A program made the position numbers and the translations under genes. Shown one piece after another: positions 53,103-61,556 of a DNA stretch of 64,000 bases (position 1 is its first letter; each line of letters begins with the position of its first letter). Source of the stretch: Janthinobacterium sp. 64 (lineage in GTDB: Bacteria; Pseudomonadota; Gammaproteobacteria; Burkholderiales; Burkholderiaceae_D). Below the pieces are notes generated by a model. The model worked only from the letters and a program-made list of their open reading frames with translations. It did no database searches and was not told where the DNA came from. The stretch lies in contig NZ_PHUG01000001.1 of assembly GCF_002813325.1 (NCBI RefSeq), forward strand, positions 62,001 through 126,000, read 5' to 3'.

Positions 53103-55325
53103 ATGAGCGTACACAGACCCAAGGCGGGTTCCTTGCCCTTCGATGAAAGCAAATACCTGCAGATAGGCGAAAAAAACGGCTTGCTGCGCTTCGACCATGA
53201 CACGCTGCCGATTACCACGCGCTTGCCCTTGCCGGGCATCATGATCTTCGTGCATGGCGTCAATTCCGACGGCGAATGGTATGACGAGGCGGAAACCGGT
53301 TTGTGCGCGGGATTGAACGCGCGCTTGCACCGGCGCCAGCATGATCCTGATCGCGGCCCGCAAGAGGGCATCGCCATGACGCCTGCCCGCTATTTGAAGC
53401 AGCTGACGCGCGACGGTTTCATTAACCCGCTGATGAAGCCGAGAACCTTCATGGAAGGCGATGGCTATTCGCCCGTGATCCGCTTTCGCTGGGGTTATGC
53501 GGCCAATGATATCGAGTTGCAGACGTATGGAAACGGCATATTTCTGAACGAGCAGAATTACTGGGGCGGGGGACCGTTCGCCAATGGCTGCAGTTCCCTG
53601 CCGGACTTGTGGGGTGAAGGCTTGTCGGACCAGCTGTTTTTGTGGATGCAGATCCAGCACATGAACCCCACCAATGACCGGCAGGTGTACGCCTGCCCGC
53701 CAAGGCCGTATTTCGTGCTGGCCGCCTACCGCCTGGCGCGGCTGATCGAGGCCATACGCCAAAAGCAGGCCGATGTGCCGATCACCATCGTGTGCCACAG
53801 CCAGGGCAATATGGTCAGCATGGCAGCGGCCTTTCTGGGCGAGCGGCTGCCCAAGGTGGCGGACTCCCAAGGCAGGATGTGGCCTTGCATTGCCGACAAT
53901 TATGTCCTGTGCAATCCGCCGTACAGCGTGGTGGAAGACAACATGGCGGAGAACTGGACGTCGTCGAATCTGAAGGCAGCCGACGGCAGTACGGGCCGCC
54001 AGACGGCCGCGGCGCGCTTCGAGACGCTGGCGGCCTTCTTCGCCCTCATCGGCGAGCGGCGCGCCGCACAATGGCCGGCCGGGAAAATCGACCAGGCCAT
54101 GAGCAGTGCGCACCACCCGTTCAAGGCGCAGCACGATATTGACAGTTATGGCGTGCGGGGCGCCACCGTGGGACGCGTGACCTTGTATTGCAATCCGCAC
54201 GACCAGGTGATTTCGTCCTTGACGGTGCAAGGCATCGGCTGGCGCGGCCTGGCCGGCCCTGTGCTGGACAAGAATGGCCTGCCAAAGAAAGACCGCCATG
54301 GCAAGCCCGATCCCGGTGAAATCGCCAGGGCAGGCGGTGAGGGAATATTGACCCAGCGCGTGTTTGCCGAGCGTTTTCCCGTCGGCGTAAAAGGCGCGTA
54401 CGACTACTGGGGCGATCATCGTCCTGCCATCGACTTTGGCAGCGACCATTTCTGGAATCCGCCTTCCATGATTTCCACGTATAGCGTGGAAAAGGGCCTG
54501 GAAGCGCAAGAGAACTGGCTGTTCCAGATACTCACCGTGGCGTTTGCGCCCATCGCCATCGTGGCCACCGCATTGATGCGCAAGCGTATCAATGCCTCGC
54601 CCGACAAGTACTGGAAAATCCCGCTGGAAGCGCCCGACCTGCCGGAGACCTTCTTTCCGCAGGCGAAGTTGTTTGGCGAGATCTGCCCCAGCTTTGACAT
54701 GGGACTGCATCCGCATGGCTGGAATCGCAACAAGGATGCCGCCCATCCGGCCGGCGACCCGTTCCATGGCGAGCGCGAGCTGTCGATACCGCGTGGCGGC
54801 CTGCATGGCGAAAAACAACGCACCGATGCGGCGCGCGGCAACGAGGAGAGCGAAGCGGCCCTGCAATACGAGTACCACGCCTCCCTGCGCATGATGGCCA
54901 AGCGCGAAGGCAAGGTAGAGAAAGGCAAACAAGTCACGGAAGAAGACCATCCCGAGACGGCGAGCGCGCAATACACGGCTTGGCGCCAGCGGAAAATCCA
55001 GGCGGGACTCGCTGGCAATGTCGGCACCTATGCCACCGATCACTCCACCATTTTGACCAATAGCGAGCATTCCAGAAAGGCACTGGCGTATGACGTGGCC
55101 GTGGGCTGTTGTCATTTGCTGGAAACGGATTTGCGGGAGTTGCGGACGATGGCGGATTGGCGGTTTCTTGACGATCTTGCAGGCTCTGAACATATGAATA
55201 TGTCTATTGAATATTTTTACGAAGGAAAAGTGAATGGAGTCGCGCCTTCGAAGTGGGTAAGAAAATCCGTAGATGGAGTAATGCCTAAAAAAATAAGAGA
55301 TTCGCGTGAAAATATTGTGCCTTAA
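53103..55325 (+). CDS. tle3: Tle3-like type VI secretion phospholipase effector
   Basis: A 740-aa alpha/beta hydrolase of the Tle3/DUF3274 type. The oxyanion region is 'GIMIFVHGVNSDGEWY' (about 45-60), and the nucleophile elbow is VCHSQGN with Ser233. Large insertions follow, as in Tle3, and a highly charged C-terminal 150 residues. It lacks a signal peptide, as expected for secretion through VgrG. GGGAG precedes the ATG at 53103, 40 bp after vgrG. Base composition turns AT-rich from about 55180 to the end, hinting at a recombined 3' end. Expected target: periplasmic-side phospholipids of competitor cells. Confidence 0.82.
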   Translation: MSVHRPKAGSLPFDESKYLQIGEKNGLLRFDHDTLPITTRLPLPGIMIFVHGVNSDGEWYDEAETGLCAGLNARLHRRQHDPDRGPQEGIAMTPARYLKQLTRDGFINPLMKPRTFMEGDGYSPVIRFRWGYAANDIELQTYGNGIFLNEQNYWGGGPFANGCSSLPDLWGEGLSDQLFLWMQIQHMNPTNDRQVYACPPRPYFVLAAYRLARLIEAIRQKQADVPITIVCHSQGNMVSMAAAFLGERLPKVADSQGRMWPCIADNYVLCNPPYSVVEDNMAENWTSSNLKAADGSTGRQTAAARFETLAAFFALIGERRAAQWPAGKIDQAMSSAHHPFKAQHDIDSYGVRGATVGRVTLYCNPHDQVISSLTVQGIGWRGLAGPVLDKNGLPKKDRHGKPDPGEIARAGGEGILTQRVFAERFPVGVKGAYDYWGDHRPAIDFGSDHFWNPPSMISTYSVEKGLEAQENWLFQILTVAFAPIAIVATALMRKRINASPDKYWKIPLEAPDLPETFFPQAKLFGEICPSFDMGLHPHGWNRNKDAAHPAGDPFHGERELSIPRGGLHGEKQRTDAARGNEESEAALQYEYHASLRMMAKREGKVEKGKQVTEEDHPETASAQYTAWRQRKIQAGLAGNVGTYATDHSTILTNSEHSRKALAYDVAVGCCHLLETDLRELRTMADWRFLDDLAGSEHMNMSIEYFYEGKVNGVAPSKWVRKSVDGVMPKKIRDSRENIVP

Positions 55326-55358
55326 TTTGTATTTAAAAGTATTTGTATAGGAGGGAGA

Positions 55359-56711
55359 ATGGCTAAGAATTTCATATTTACTTCTGTCGCGGCGATCATG
55401 GCGACGCTAGGGTTATCGTCATGCGCACTCAAATCGGAACCAATGATCGATAAAAGCAAAGCTGGTACTGCTGGTATCGGCATGCCGTTTACTGCCCAAG
55501 TAGTTGGGGTGCAATGGCTGAATCCACTTCATAGGCAAGATTATCCTACGGAGTGGCAGTTATTGTGGACTCTGGGAAAAGTGCGTCCAAATAAAAAAGA
55601 CGACATGGTGGAGTTGTACCCGACTATATTTTCGAATGTCAGATCAGTTGCAGGAATAGTATCTTCGAATGAAGGAAAAATTACTTTTAGTAATTTTCAT
55701 ATTAAGTACGTCAGGCAAATAATAACAAAATTTCATGGTATGTATTTTTCCAATCCCACCTATTTTTATAACGCCCACGACTTCAAACACAAAAAAGGCT
55801 GGAATGAACTGGCCGGTATTCATGTTGAGTACGCTTTGCCTGCAGAACGGTTTGATCCCCTTCTCGCCGGGGAAGACTTGCGCAAGCAAATTACGAGTAC
55901 TTTTTCCATCGGGAATCCGGACTTCCCCAACTCCTGGACCAAATCCACCCCGCCCGACGTGCGCGTGACGGCCGGTGGCGCGAATGCCGGATTCATTTCC
56001 CTGGCCGCCGCCCTCGATTACTTGCAGGCGCATCCGAAGGAAACGGTGTGGGTGATGAGCTGGGATGCGCCCAGTTTTCCGAAAGATGAGCAGATCAATG
56101 AAAACATGGTGTTGCTGGTGCTGGCCGGTCCCCATTACAAGACGGAGCGCGATGCGCTGGCGTGGATAGGCTATCCGGCCACGCAGCAGGTGAGCGCCTT
56201 TACGGCGCAGAAGGGCTTGCCGCCGCCGACGGTGCAGGCCTGGCAGGCGACCTTGGCGCAGGCGGCAGGCAATGGGCGCAAGAGCGAGGTGGATATCGGC
56301 TATGTGATCCACGACGCGCACAACACGCATCCGGCGTCATCGGACCGCATCGCCCACCTGGCGCAAACCTTGACGATGGAATTGCCGGCCTTCGATTTCC
56401 TCCGGCAGACCTTCAACACCCCGGCGCTGCTGGGTGAAATGGGCGCCGCCACGGCCTTGACGAATGTAGCACTGGGTATCGCGCAGGCAAATCACTTTGG
56501 CCAGAACGTGCTGGTGGCGGGCACCAGCGACGCCGGCCAGACGAGCGGCGTGCTGATTTTGCCGCCGGCCAAGGTGCGCCCCATCGACCCCGTGAAACCG
56601 TGGTTCCGCGCGCGCGGCGGCGGCAATGCCTATCTGATGTGGTGGGGCATACAGCATGCCTGGGCCACGCTGGACGCGGGACAGTTCAATGAGCAGGGGT
56701 ATTCGAAGTAG
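55359..56711 (+). CDS. DUF2875 (Tla3-like) lipoprotein, copy 1
   Basis: A 450-aa protein. The lipoprotein signal peptide ends at lipobox LSSC (Cys about 22). The domain is DUF2875-like: 'AQVVGVQWLNPLHRQDYPTEWQLLWTLGK', 'GWNELAGIHVEYALPAERFDP' and a long C-terminal half. In Pseudomonas, DUF2875 protein Tla3 is the adaptor of the Tle3 effector (established knowledge, from memory). The lipobox here is odd for a cytoplasmic adaptor and would suit an immunity role. It begins 34 bp after tle3. Its last 970 bp are repeated 1401 bp downstream. GC content is low at 55320-55740. Confidence 0.82.
   Translation: MAKNFIFTSVAAIMATLGLSSCALKSEPMIDKSKAGTAGIGMPFTAQVVGVQWLNPLHRQDYPTEWQLLWTLGKVRPNKKDDMVELYPTIFSNVRSVAGIVSSNEGKITFSNFHIKYVRQIITKFHGMYFSNPTYFYNAHDFKHKKGWNELAGIHVEYALPAERFDPLLAGEDLRKQITSTFSIGNPDFPNSWTKSTPPDVRVTAGGANAGFISLAAALDYLQAHPKETVWVMSWDAPSFPKDEQINENMVLLVLAGPHYKTERDALAWIGYPATQQVSAFTAQKGLPPPTVQAWQATLAQAAGNGRKSEVDIGYVIHDAHNTHPASSDRIAHLAQTLTMELPAFDFLRQTFNTPALLGEMGAATALTNVALGIAQANHFGQNVLVAGTSDAGQTSGVLILPPAKVRPIDPVKPWFRARGGGNAYLMWWGIQHAWATLDAGQFNEQGYSK
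55740..56711 (+). repeat. Direct repeat, copy A
   Basis: This segment is repeated with 1401-bp offset at 57141-58112. Identity is moderate for the first 180 bp and nearly complete afterwards (for example, 56310-56640 appears identical). Confidence 0.85.
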
Positions 56712-56765
56712 GTGATGGGAATGGCGCGCAAGATGGCGTTTTCGATGAACTGACCAGGGTGAAAA

Positions 56766-58112
56766 ATGAACCTTCTCTTTTCCTTTCGCAACTTGGCTGT
56801 ACTGCTGGCGGGCCTGGCTTTATCGGCATGCGTGACGCATCCGGCGAGCAAAGACGACCGTGAGAATGAAAAAGTAATTGCCCAGCCCTTCATGGCGCAA
56901 GTGGTGGGAGTGAAATGGTTGAACCCGCTTCAACGCCAGGATTATCCGACTGAGTGGCAATTGCTATGGACCCTCGGGAAAGTTAATCCGAATAAGAAGG
57001 ATGATATGTTGGAGTTATATCCGGAGATTTTTTCAAAAATCAGGTTTGTTTCAGAAATTTCGCAGATAGAAAAAAGTAAGAGCAATTTTAGGAATTTTCA
57101 TAAATCATATGTTTCAAATATGATTTAGATATTTCACGGTATGTATTTTTCCAATCCCACCTATTTTTATAACGCCCACGATTTCAAACGCCAAAAAGGC
57201 TGGAATGAACTGGCGGGTATTCATGTTGAATATGCCTTGCCTGCAACGCGCTTTGATCCCGTCCAGGCAGGTGAGGCCCTGCGCGAGGAAATCATCGATA
57301 CTTTTTCGATCGGCAATCCAAGTTTCCCCAACTCCTGGACCAAATCCACCCCGCCCGACGTGCGCGTGACGGCCGGCGGCGCGAATGCAGGCTTTGTGTC
57401 TCTGGCGGCCGCCCTCGATTATTTGCAGGCGCATCCGAAGGAAACGGTGTGGGTGATGAGCTGGGATGCGCCCAGTTTTCCGAAAGATGAGCAGATCAAT
57501 GAAAACATGGTCTTGTTGGTGCTGGCCGGTCCCCATTACAAGACGGAGCGCGATGCGCTGGCGTGGATAGGCTATCCGGCCACGCAGCAGGTCAGTGCAT
57601 TTACGGCGCAGAAGGGCTTGCCGCCGCCGACGGTGCAGGCCTGGCAGGCGACCTTGGCGCAGGCGGCAGGCAATGGACGCAAGAGCGAGGTGGATATCGG
57701 CTATGTGATCCACGACGCGCACAATGCGCATCCGGCGTCATCGGACCGCATCGCCCACCTGGCGCAAACCTTGACGATGGAATTGCCGGCCTTCGATTTC
57801 CTCCGGCAGACCTTCAACACCCCGGCGCTGCTGGGTGAAATGGGCGCCGCCACGGCCTTGACGAATGTAGCACTGGGTATCGCGCAGGCAAATCACTTTG
57901 GCCAGAACGTGCTGGTGGCGGGCACCAGCGACGCCGGCCAGACGAGCGGCGTGCTGATTTTGCCGCCGGCCAAGGTGCGCCCCATCGACCCCGTGAAACC
58001 GTGGTTCCGCGCGCGCGGCGGCGGCAATGCCTATCTGATGTGGTGGGGCATCCGGCATGCCTGGGCGACGCTGGATGCTGGGCAATTCAATGAGCAGGGG
58101 TATTCGAAATAG
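56766..58112 (+). pseudogene. DUF2875 (Tla3-like) lipoprotein, copy 2, interrupted by amber codon
   Basis: A second copy with its own lipoprotein signal (lipobox LSAC) and a diverged N-terminal half. An in-frame TAG at 57126-57128, in the region matching 'IITKFHGMYF' of copy 1, divides it into 120 aa and a 323-aa open continuation. The frame downstream is intact with no other stop, and nearly identical to copy 1. So the break is one codon: a recent pseudogene, an amber suppression site or a sequencing error. An internal ATG at 57141 lacks a ribosome site. Confidence 0.75.
57141..58112 (+). repeat. Direct repeat, copy B
   Basis: Counterpart of 55740-56711 (offset 1401 bp). Few differences at the ends and almost none in the middle suggest gene conversion after duplication. 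Confidence 0.85.
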
Positions 58113-58126
58113 ACAATGTCGCAGGC

Positions 58127-58414
58127 TCAGGCATAGCGCACTTGCGCCGCCTGGGCCGGCATGTCCTGCGCCAGGCGCGCCAGGATGCGCTGCAGGGTGG
58201 CCGCCTCGGCGGGCAGGCGCGCCGCGAAGGCTGGCCAGCCGCGCAGTTCCAGCTGTTGCGGCATGTCCACCAGACCCGTGATGGCATCGTGGAAGGCATC
58301 CCAGTTCATGCCGTAGAAGGAAGGGAAGCCCAGCGCGGCGGCCAGTGCCGCATGCAACTGGCGCGGCGAGTTGATATCGCTCAAGTCGATTGTCACGAGG
58401 GCTTGGCGATTCAT
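58127..58414 (-). CDS. Barstar-like protein
   Basis: A 95-aa member of the barstar family: 'LVTIDLSDINSPRQLHAALAAALGFPSFYGMNWDAFHDAI' is the helix-loop-helix that plugs the ribonuclease active site, including the conserved Asp/Trp region. Barstar inhibits barnase-like RNases. No barnase-type gene is found; the upstream 39-aa ORF is too short. ATG at 58414 overlaps the stop of that ORF (ATGA). Confidence 0.78.
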   Translation of the reverse strand: MNRQALVTIDLSDINSPRQLHAALAAALGFPSFYGMNWDAFHDAITGLVDMPQQLELRGWPAFAARLPAEAATLQRILARLAQDMPAQAAQVRYA

Positions 58415-58530
58415 ATTGCTCCCTTGAGCAAAAGGGCGTTCGACGAGCACAGCGCGGGCGCCTGGGCGGCCAGCCGTTGCGCAAGCGGGTCGCTCAGTGT
58501 GCGGCTGTCGGCAAATGGATGTTCTGACAT
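58411..58530 (-). CDS. Possible 39-aa ORF coupled to the barstar-like gene
   Basis: A short ORF (starts MSEHPFADSRTLSD) whose TGA overlaps the barstar ATG by 4 nt. It has no ribosome site. It could be a relic of a partner gene, a leader for translational coupling, or chance. No family recognised. Confidence 0.3.
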   Translation of the reverse strand: MSEHPFADSRTLSDPLAQRLAAQAPALCSSNALLLKGAI

Positions 58531-58706
58531 AGTGGGAGCAAGTGACAAACCAGGCGTCAGTCTAGCAGCCGTGTGGTGGCAGAGTCGGCCTGCACGAACC
58601 TTGTCACCATAAACATTTAAGACTGCCTTCAGTGCGGACGGCCCCGCTTGCGCTACAATCGGTTCTCCTTTATTGCCACTGCCGCGCGCGGTTTCCCCTC
58701 TCCACC

Positions 58707-59618
58707 ATGTTCCCTAAACGCCTGACCCTGCTTGCCCTGGCCGCCTTTGCGCTGGCCGGTTGCGATACCACCGCCCCGAAACCGATACAAGTATTGACGC
58801 CACCGGAACCCATCGTCGTCACGCCGCGCAAGATCAAGATCGGCCTGGCGCTCGGTGGCGGCGCGGCGCGCGGCTTCGCGCATATCGGCGTGATCAAGGC
58901 GCTCGAATCGCAGGGCATCCACGCCGACATCGTCACCGGCACCAGTGCCGGCAGCGTAGTGGGCGCGATGTATGCGGCGGGCAACTCCGGCTTCGCCCTG
59001 CAAAAGATGGCGTTCGACATGGACGAGGCGGCCATTTCCGACTGGGCCTTGCCCCTGTTCGGCAAGTCGTCCGGCGTGCTCAAGGGGGAGGCGCTGCAAA
59101 GCTATGTCAACAAGGCTGTCGGCGGCGTGCCGCTGGAAAAGCTCAAGATTCCGTTTGGCGTGGTGGCGACCGATTTGAAAAATGGCCAGCCGATCCTGTT
59201 CCAGCGCGGCAACACCGGCATGGCCGTGCGCGCCTCGTCGGCCGTGCCCGGCGTGTTCCAGCCCGTGACGATCGCCGGCCACACCTATGTCGATGGCGGC
59301 CTGGTCGCTCCCGTGCCCGTGCGCTTTGCGCGCGACATGGGGGCCGATTTCATCATCGCCGTGAATATTTCGTCGCAAACGGATACGCAAAAGGCCATCA
59401 GTTCGATGGAAGTGCTGATGCAGACGTTCGCCATCATGGGTCAGCGCATCAACCAGTTCGAATTGAAAGATGCGGACGTGGTGATCCAGCCCAGCCTGGG
59501 CACCATGAAGGGCAACGATTTCAACAGCCGCAACCAGGCCATCCTGGCGGGCGAGCAGGCGACTTTTGCCGTGATGGCGCAGCTCAAGCAAAAACTGAAA
59601 GCCAAACGCGAGCAGTGA
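58707..59618 (+). CDS. Patatin-like phospholipase lipoprotein (RssA/NTE family)
   Basis: A 303-aa patatin-fold hydrolase. A lipoprotein signal precedes the lipobox LAGC (Cys about 19). The oxyanion motif is 'LALGGGAARGFAHIGV' (about 47-62), the nucleophile GTSAG has Ser80, and the catalytic Asp is in 'VDGGLVAPVP'. It is expected to cleave acyl esters at the envelope. The ATG at 58707 starts exactly at the signal peptide. Not linked by sequence to the T6SS genes. Confidence 0.9.
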   Translation: MFPKRLTLLALAAFALAGCDTTAPKPIQVLTPPEPIVVTPRKIKIGLALGGGAARGFAHIGVIKALESQGIHADIVTGTSAGSVVGAMYAAGNSGFALQKMAFDMDEAAISDWALPLFGKSSGVLKGEALQSYVNKAVGGVPLEKLKIPFGVVATDLKNGQPILFQRGNTGMAVRASSAVPGVFQPVTIAGHTYVDGGLVAPVPVRFARDMGADFIIAVNISSQTDTQKAISSMEVLMQTFAIMGQRINQFELKDADVVIQPSLGTMKGNDFNSRNQAILAGEQATFAVMAQLKQKLKAKREQ

Positions 59619-59677
59619 TGGATAGCGCCGCCGCGCATTTCGTATACAATTTTGTTTCAACATAACAAGGATGCACC

Positions 59678-60082
59678 ATGCAATCGAAACCGATTTTGAC
59701 CCTGGACGACGTAAAGAAAATCGCTGCCGCCGCCGAAGCGGAAGCGGTCAAGAATAACTGGGCGGTCGCGATCGCCATCGTCGATGATGGCGGCCACCTG
59801 CTGTGGCTGCAGCGCATGGACGGCGTGGCGCCGATCTCGTCGCACATTGCGCCATCGAAAGCCAAGACGGCCGCACTGGGCCGCCGTGAATCGCGCATCT
59901 ATGAAGAGATGATCAATGGCGGCCGCGTATCGTTCCTGAGCGCGCCGGAAATCGACGGCTTGCTCGAAGGCGGCGTGCCCATCGTGTTTGATGGTCACTA
60001 CGTGGGCGCCGTCGGCGTCTCGGGCGTGAAATCCGCCGAGGATGCGCAAATCGCCAAGGCCGGCATTGCGGCGCTAGTGTAA
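59678..60082 (+). CDS. GlcG/HbpS family (heme-binding-like) protein
   Basis: A 134-aa protein of the GlcG/HbpS/CobAD-like fold: 'LDDVKKIAAAAEAEAVKNNWAVAIAIVDDGGHLLWLQRMDG', 'APSKAKTAALGRRES' and 'GVPIVFDGHYVGAVGVSGVKSAEDAQIAKAG'. Family members bind heme, cobalamin or small organic ligands; the exact role is unknown. A terminator follows 22 bp after the stop. Confidence 0.85.
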   Translation: MQSKPILTLDDVKKIAAAAEAEAVKNNWAVAIAIVDDGGHLLWLQRMDGVAPISSHIAPSKAKTAALGRRESRIYEEMINGGRVSFLSAPEIDGLLEGGVPIVFDGHYVGAVGVSGVKSAEDAQIAKAGIAALV

Positions 60083-60104
60083 GTAGTAACCGGTATTGCT
60101 TTGC

Positions 60105-60136
60105 AAGCCGCCCCGCGCAAGCCGGGCGGCTTTTTT
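60105..60136 (+). terminator. Rho-independent terminator after the GlcG/HbpS gene
   Basis: AAGCCGCCC (60105-60113) pairs with GGGCGGCTT (60124-60132) around a 10-nt loop, then six Ts to 60136. Confidence 0.9.
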
Positions 60137-60197
60137 CATGGGGTGCAGGATTTATGCTGCTGCGCAAAAAAATGCCGGGCCTTCTGTATTTTCTTCC

Positions 60198-60226
60198 TTG
60201 TGAAAAAGCTTCCTTTTGGTTATAAT
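60198..60226 (+). promoter_or_regulatory. carAB promoter
   Basis: TTGTGA (-35, 60198-60203), 17-bp spacer, TATAAT (-10, 60221-60226), an excellent sigma70 match ahead of a 145-nt leader. Confidence 0.8.
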
Positions 60227-60252
60227 TCAAAGGTTTAGCCAATCACACATAT

Positions 60253-60357
60253 ACCGTAGCGACTACCCATCCCCTCATTCAAAATGACCGTTGAAACACC
60301 CTGAGTGCATCTGGCTCGGGTAACTAGGCGGTCGGTCTGACGTGGCGCAGCTACGGT
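60253..60357 (+). ncRNA. Structured 5' leader of carA, riboswitch-like
   Basis: ACCGTAGC (60253-60260) pairs perfectly with GCTACGGT (60350-60357), closing a domain 10 nt before the carA ribosome site. Nested inside: GACCG (60286-60290) with CGGTC (60329-60333), and a CCC-GAG / CTC-GGG hairpin (60299-60320, one bulge). The repeat GGTAACT occurs at 60319-60325 and 60356-60362. The arrangement suggests control by ligand or translation, not yet identified. Confidence 0.55.
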
Positions 60358-60377
60358 AACTTTATCAGGAGTTGCCC

Positions 60378-61556
60378 TTGCCGCCATTTTTTTCTGGCCC
60401 TGCCGTTCCAGCCATATTAGCGCTTGCTGATGGAACGATCTTTAAAGGTTTTTCGATCGGTGCCGCCGGTCATACCACGGGCGAGGTTGTTTTCAACACC
60501 TCGATGACCGGGTATCAGGAAATCCTTACCGACCCAAGCTATTGCCGCCAGATGGTCACCCTGACCTATCCGCATATCGGCAATACGGGCGTCAACCCGG
60601 AAGACGTCGAGTCTTCCAAGGTTCACGCCGCTGGCCTCATCATCCGCGATCTGCCCTTGCTGGCATCCAATTTCCGTTCCACGCTCTCCCTGTCCGATTA
60701 CCTGAAAGCTGAAAATATCGTCGCCATCGCCGGCATCGATACACGCAAGCTCACGCGCATCCTGCGTGAAAAAGGTGCGCAGGGCGGCGCCATCCTGGTC
60801 GGCACGCAAGGCAATGAGCCATCCGCCGCGCAAGCGCTGGAACTGGCCCGCTCCTTCCCCGGCCTGGCCGGCATGGACCTGGCCAAGGTAGTGTCAAGCA
60901 AGGCCGCCTACGAATACCGCGAAACGGAATGGACCTTGGGCGAAGGCTACGGCCAGCTGGCGGACGCGGACGCGAAATACCACGTGGTCGCCTTCGACTA
61001 CGGCGTCAAGCGCAACATCTTGCGCATGCTGACGGCACGCGGCTGCAAAGTCACCGTGCTGCCGGCGCAAGCGACGGCTGCCGACGCCCTGGCGCTGAAC
61101 CCGGACGGCATCTTCCTGTCGAACGGCCCCGGCGATCCGGAGCCGTGCGACTACGCCATCGCTGCTACCCGCGAACTGATCGAGAAGGGTATTCCAACCT
61201 TCGGCATCTGCCTCGGCCACCAGATCATGGCGATCGCTTCGGGCGCAAAAACCTTGAAGATGAAGTTCGGCCACCACGGCGCCAACCACCCGGTGCAAGA
61301 CCTGGAAACGAAGCAGGTCTTGATTACCTCGCAAAACCACGGTTTCGCAGTCGACGCGGCAACTCTGCCCGCGAATTGCCGCGTGACCCATGAATCGCTG
61401 TTCGACGGTTCCCTGCAGGGCTTTGCCCGCACGGACAAGCCGGCCTTCTGCTTCCAGGGCCACCCTGAAGCGTCGCCGGGCCCGATGGATGTTGCTTACC
61501 TGTTTGACCGCTTCATCAACTTGATGGCTGCGGAGGAGAAAAAGAAAAATGCCTAA
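60378..61556 (+). CDS. carA: Carbamoyl phosphate synthase small subunit CarA
   Basis: A 392-aa glutamine amidotransferase subunit that feeds ammonia to CarB for arginine and pyrimidine synthesis. The nucleophile Cys is in '[11 protein letters not shown]' and the His/Glu pair in 'GHPEASPGP'. N-terminal '[41 protein letters not shown]' is the family entry. The start is TTG at 60378, six bases after AGGAG; the TTG at 60372 directly abuts the ribosome site. Non-ATG starts for carA are common. Expression is likely set by the leader upstream. Confidence 0.95.
   Translation: MPPFFSGPAVPAILALADGTIFKGFSIGAAGHTTGEVVFNTSMTGYQEILTDPSYCRQMVTLTYPHIGNTGVNPEDVESSKVHAAGLIIRDLPLLASNFRSTLSLSDYLKAENIVAIAGIDTRKLTRILREKGAQGGAILVGTQGNEPSAAQALELARSFPGLAGMDLAKVVSSKAAYEYRETEWTLGEGYGQLADADAKYHVVAFDYGVKRNILRMLTARGCKVTVLPAQATAADALALNPDGIFLSNGPGDPEPCDYAIAATRELIEKGIPTFGICLGHQIMAIASGAKTLKMKFGHHGANHPVQDLETKQVLITSQNHGFAVDAATLPANCRVTHESLFDGSLQGFARTDKPAFCFQGHPEASPGPMDVAYLFDRFINLMAAEEKKKNA

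Noticed and set aside
58588..58612. Pho-box-like TTGTCAC before the patatin-like lipoprotein
   Set aside because: The next 11-bp-phased unit (AACATTT) does not match, so there is no repeat pair.
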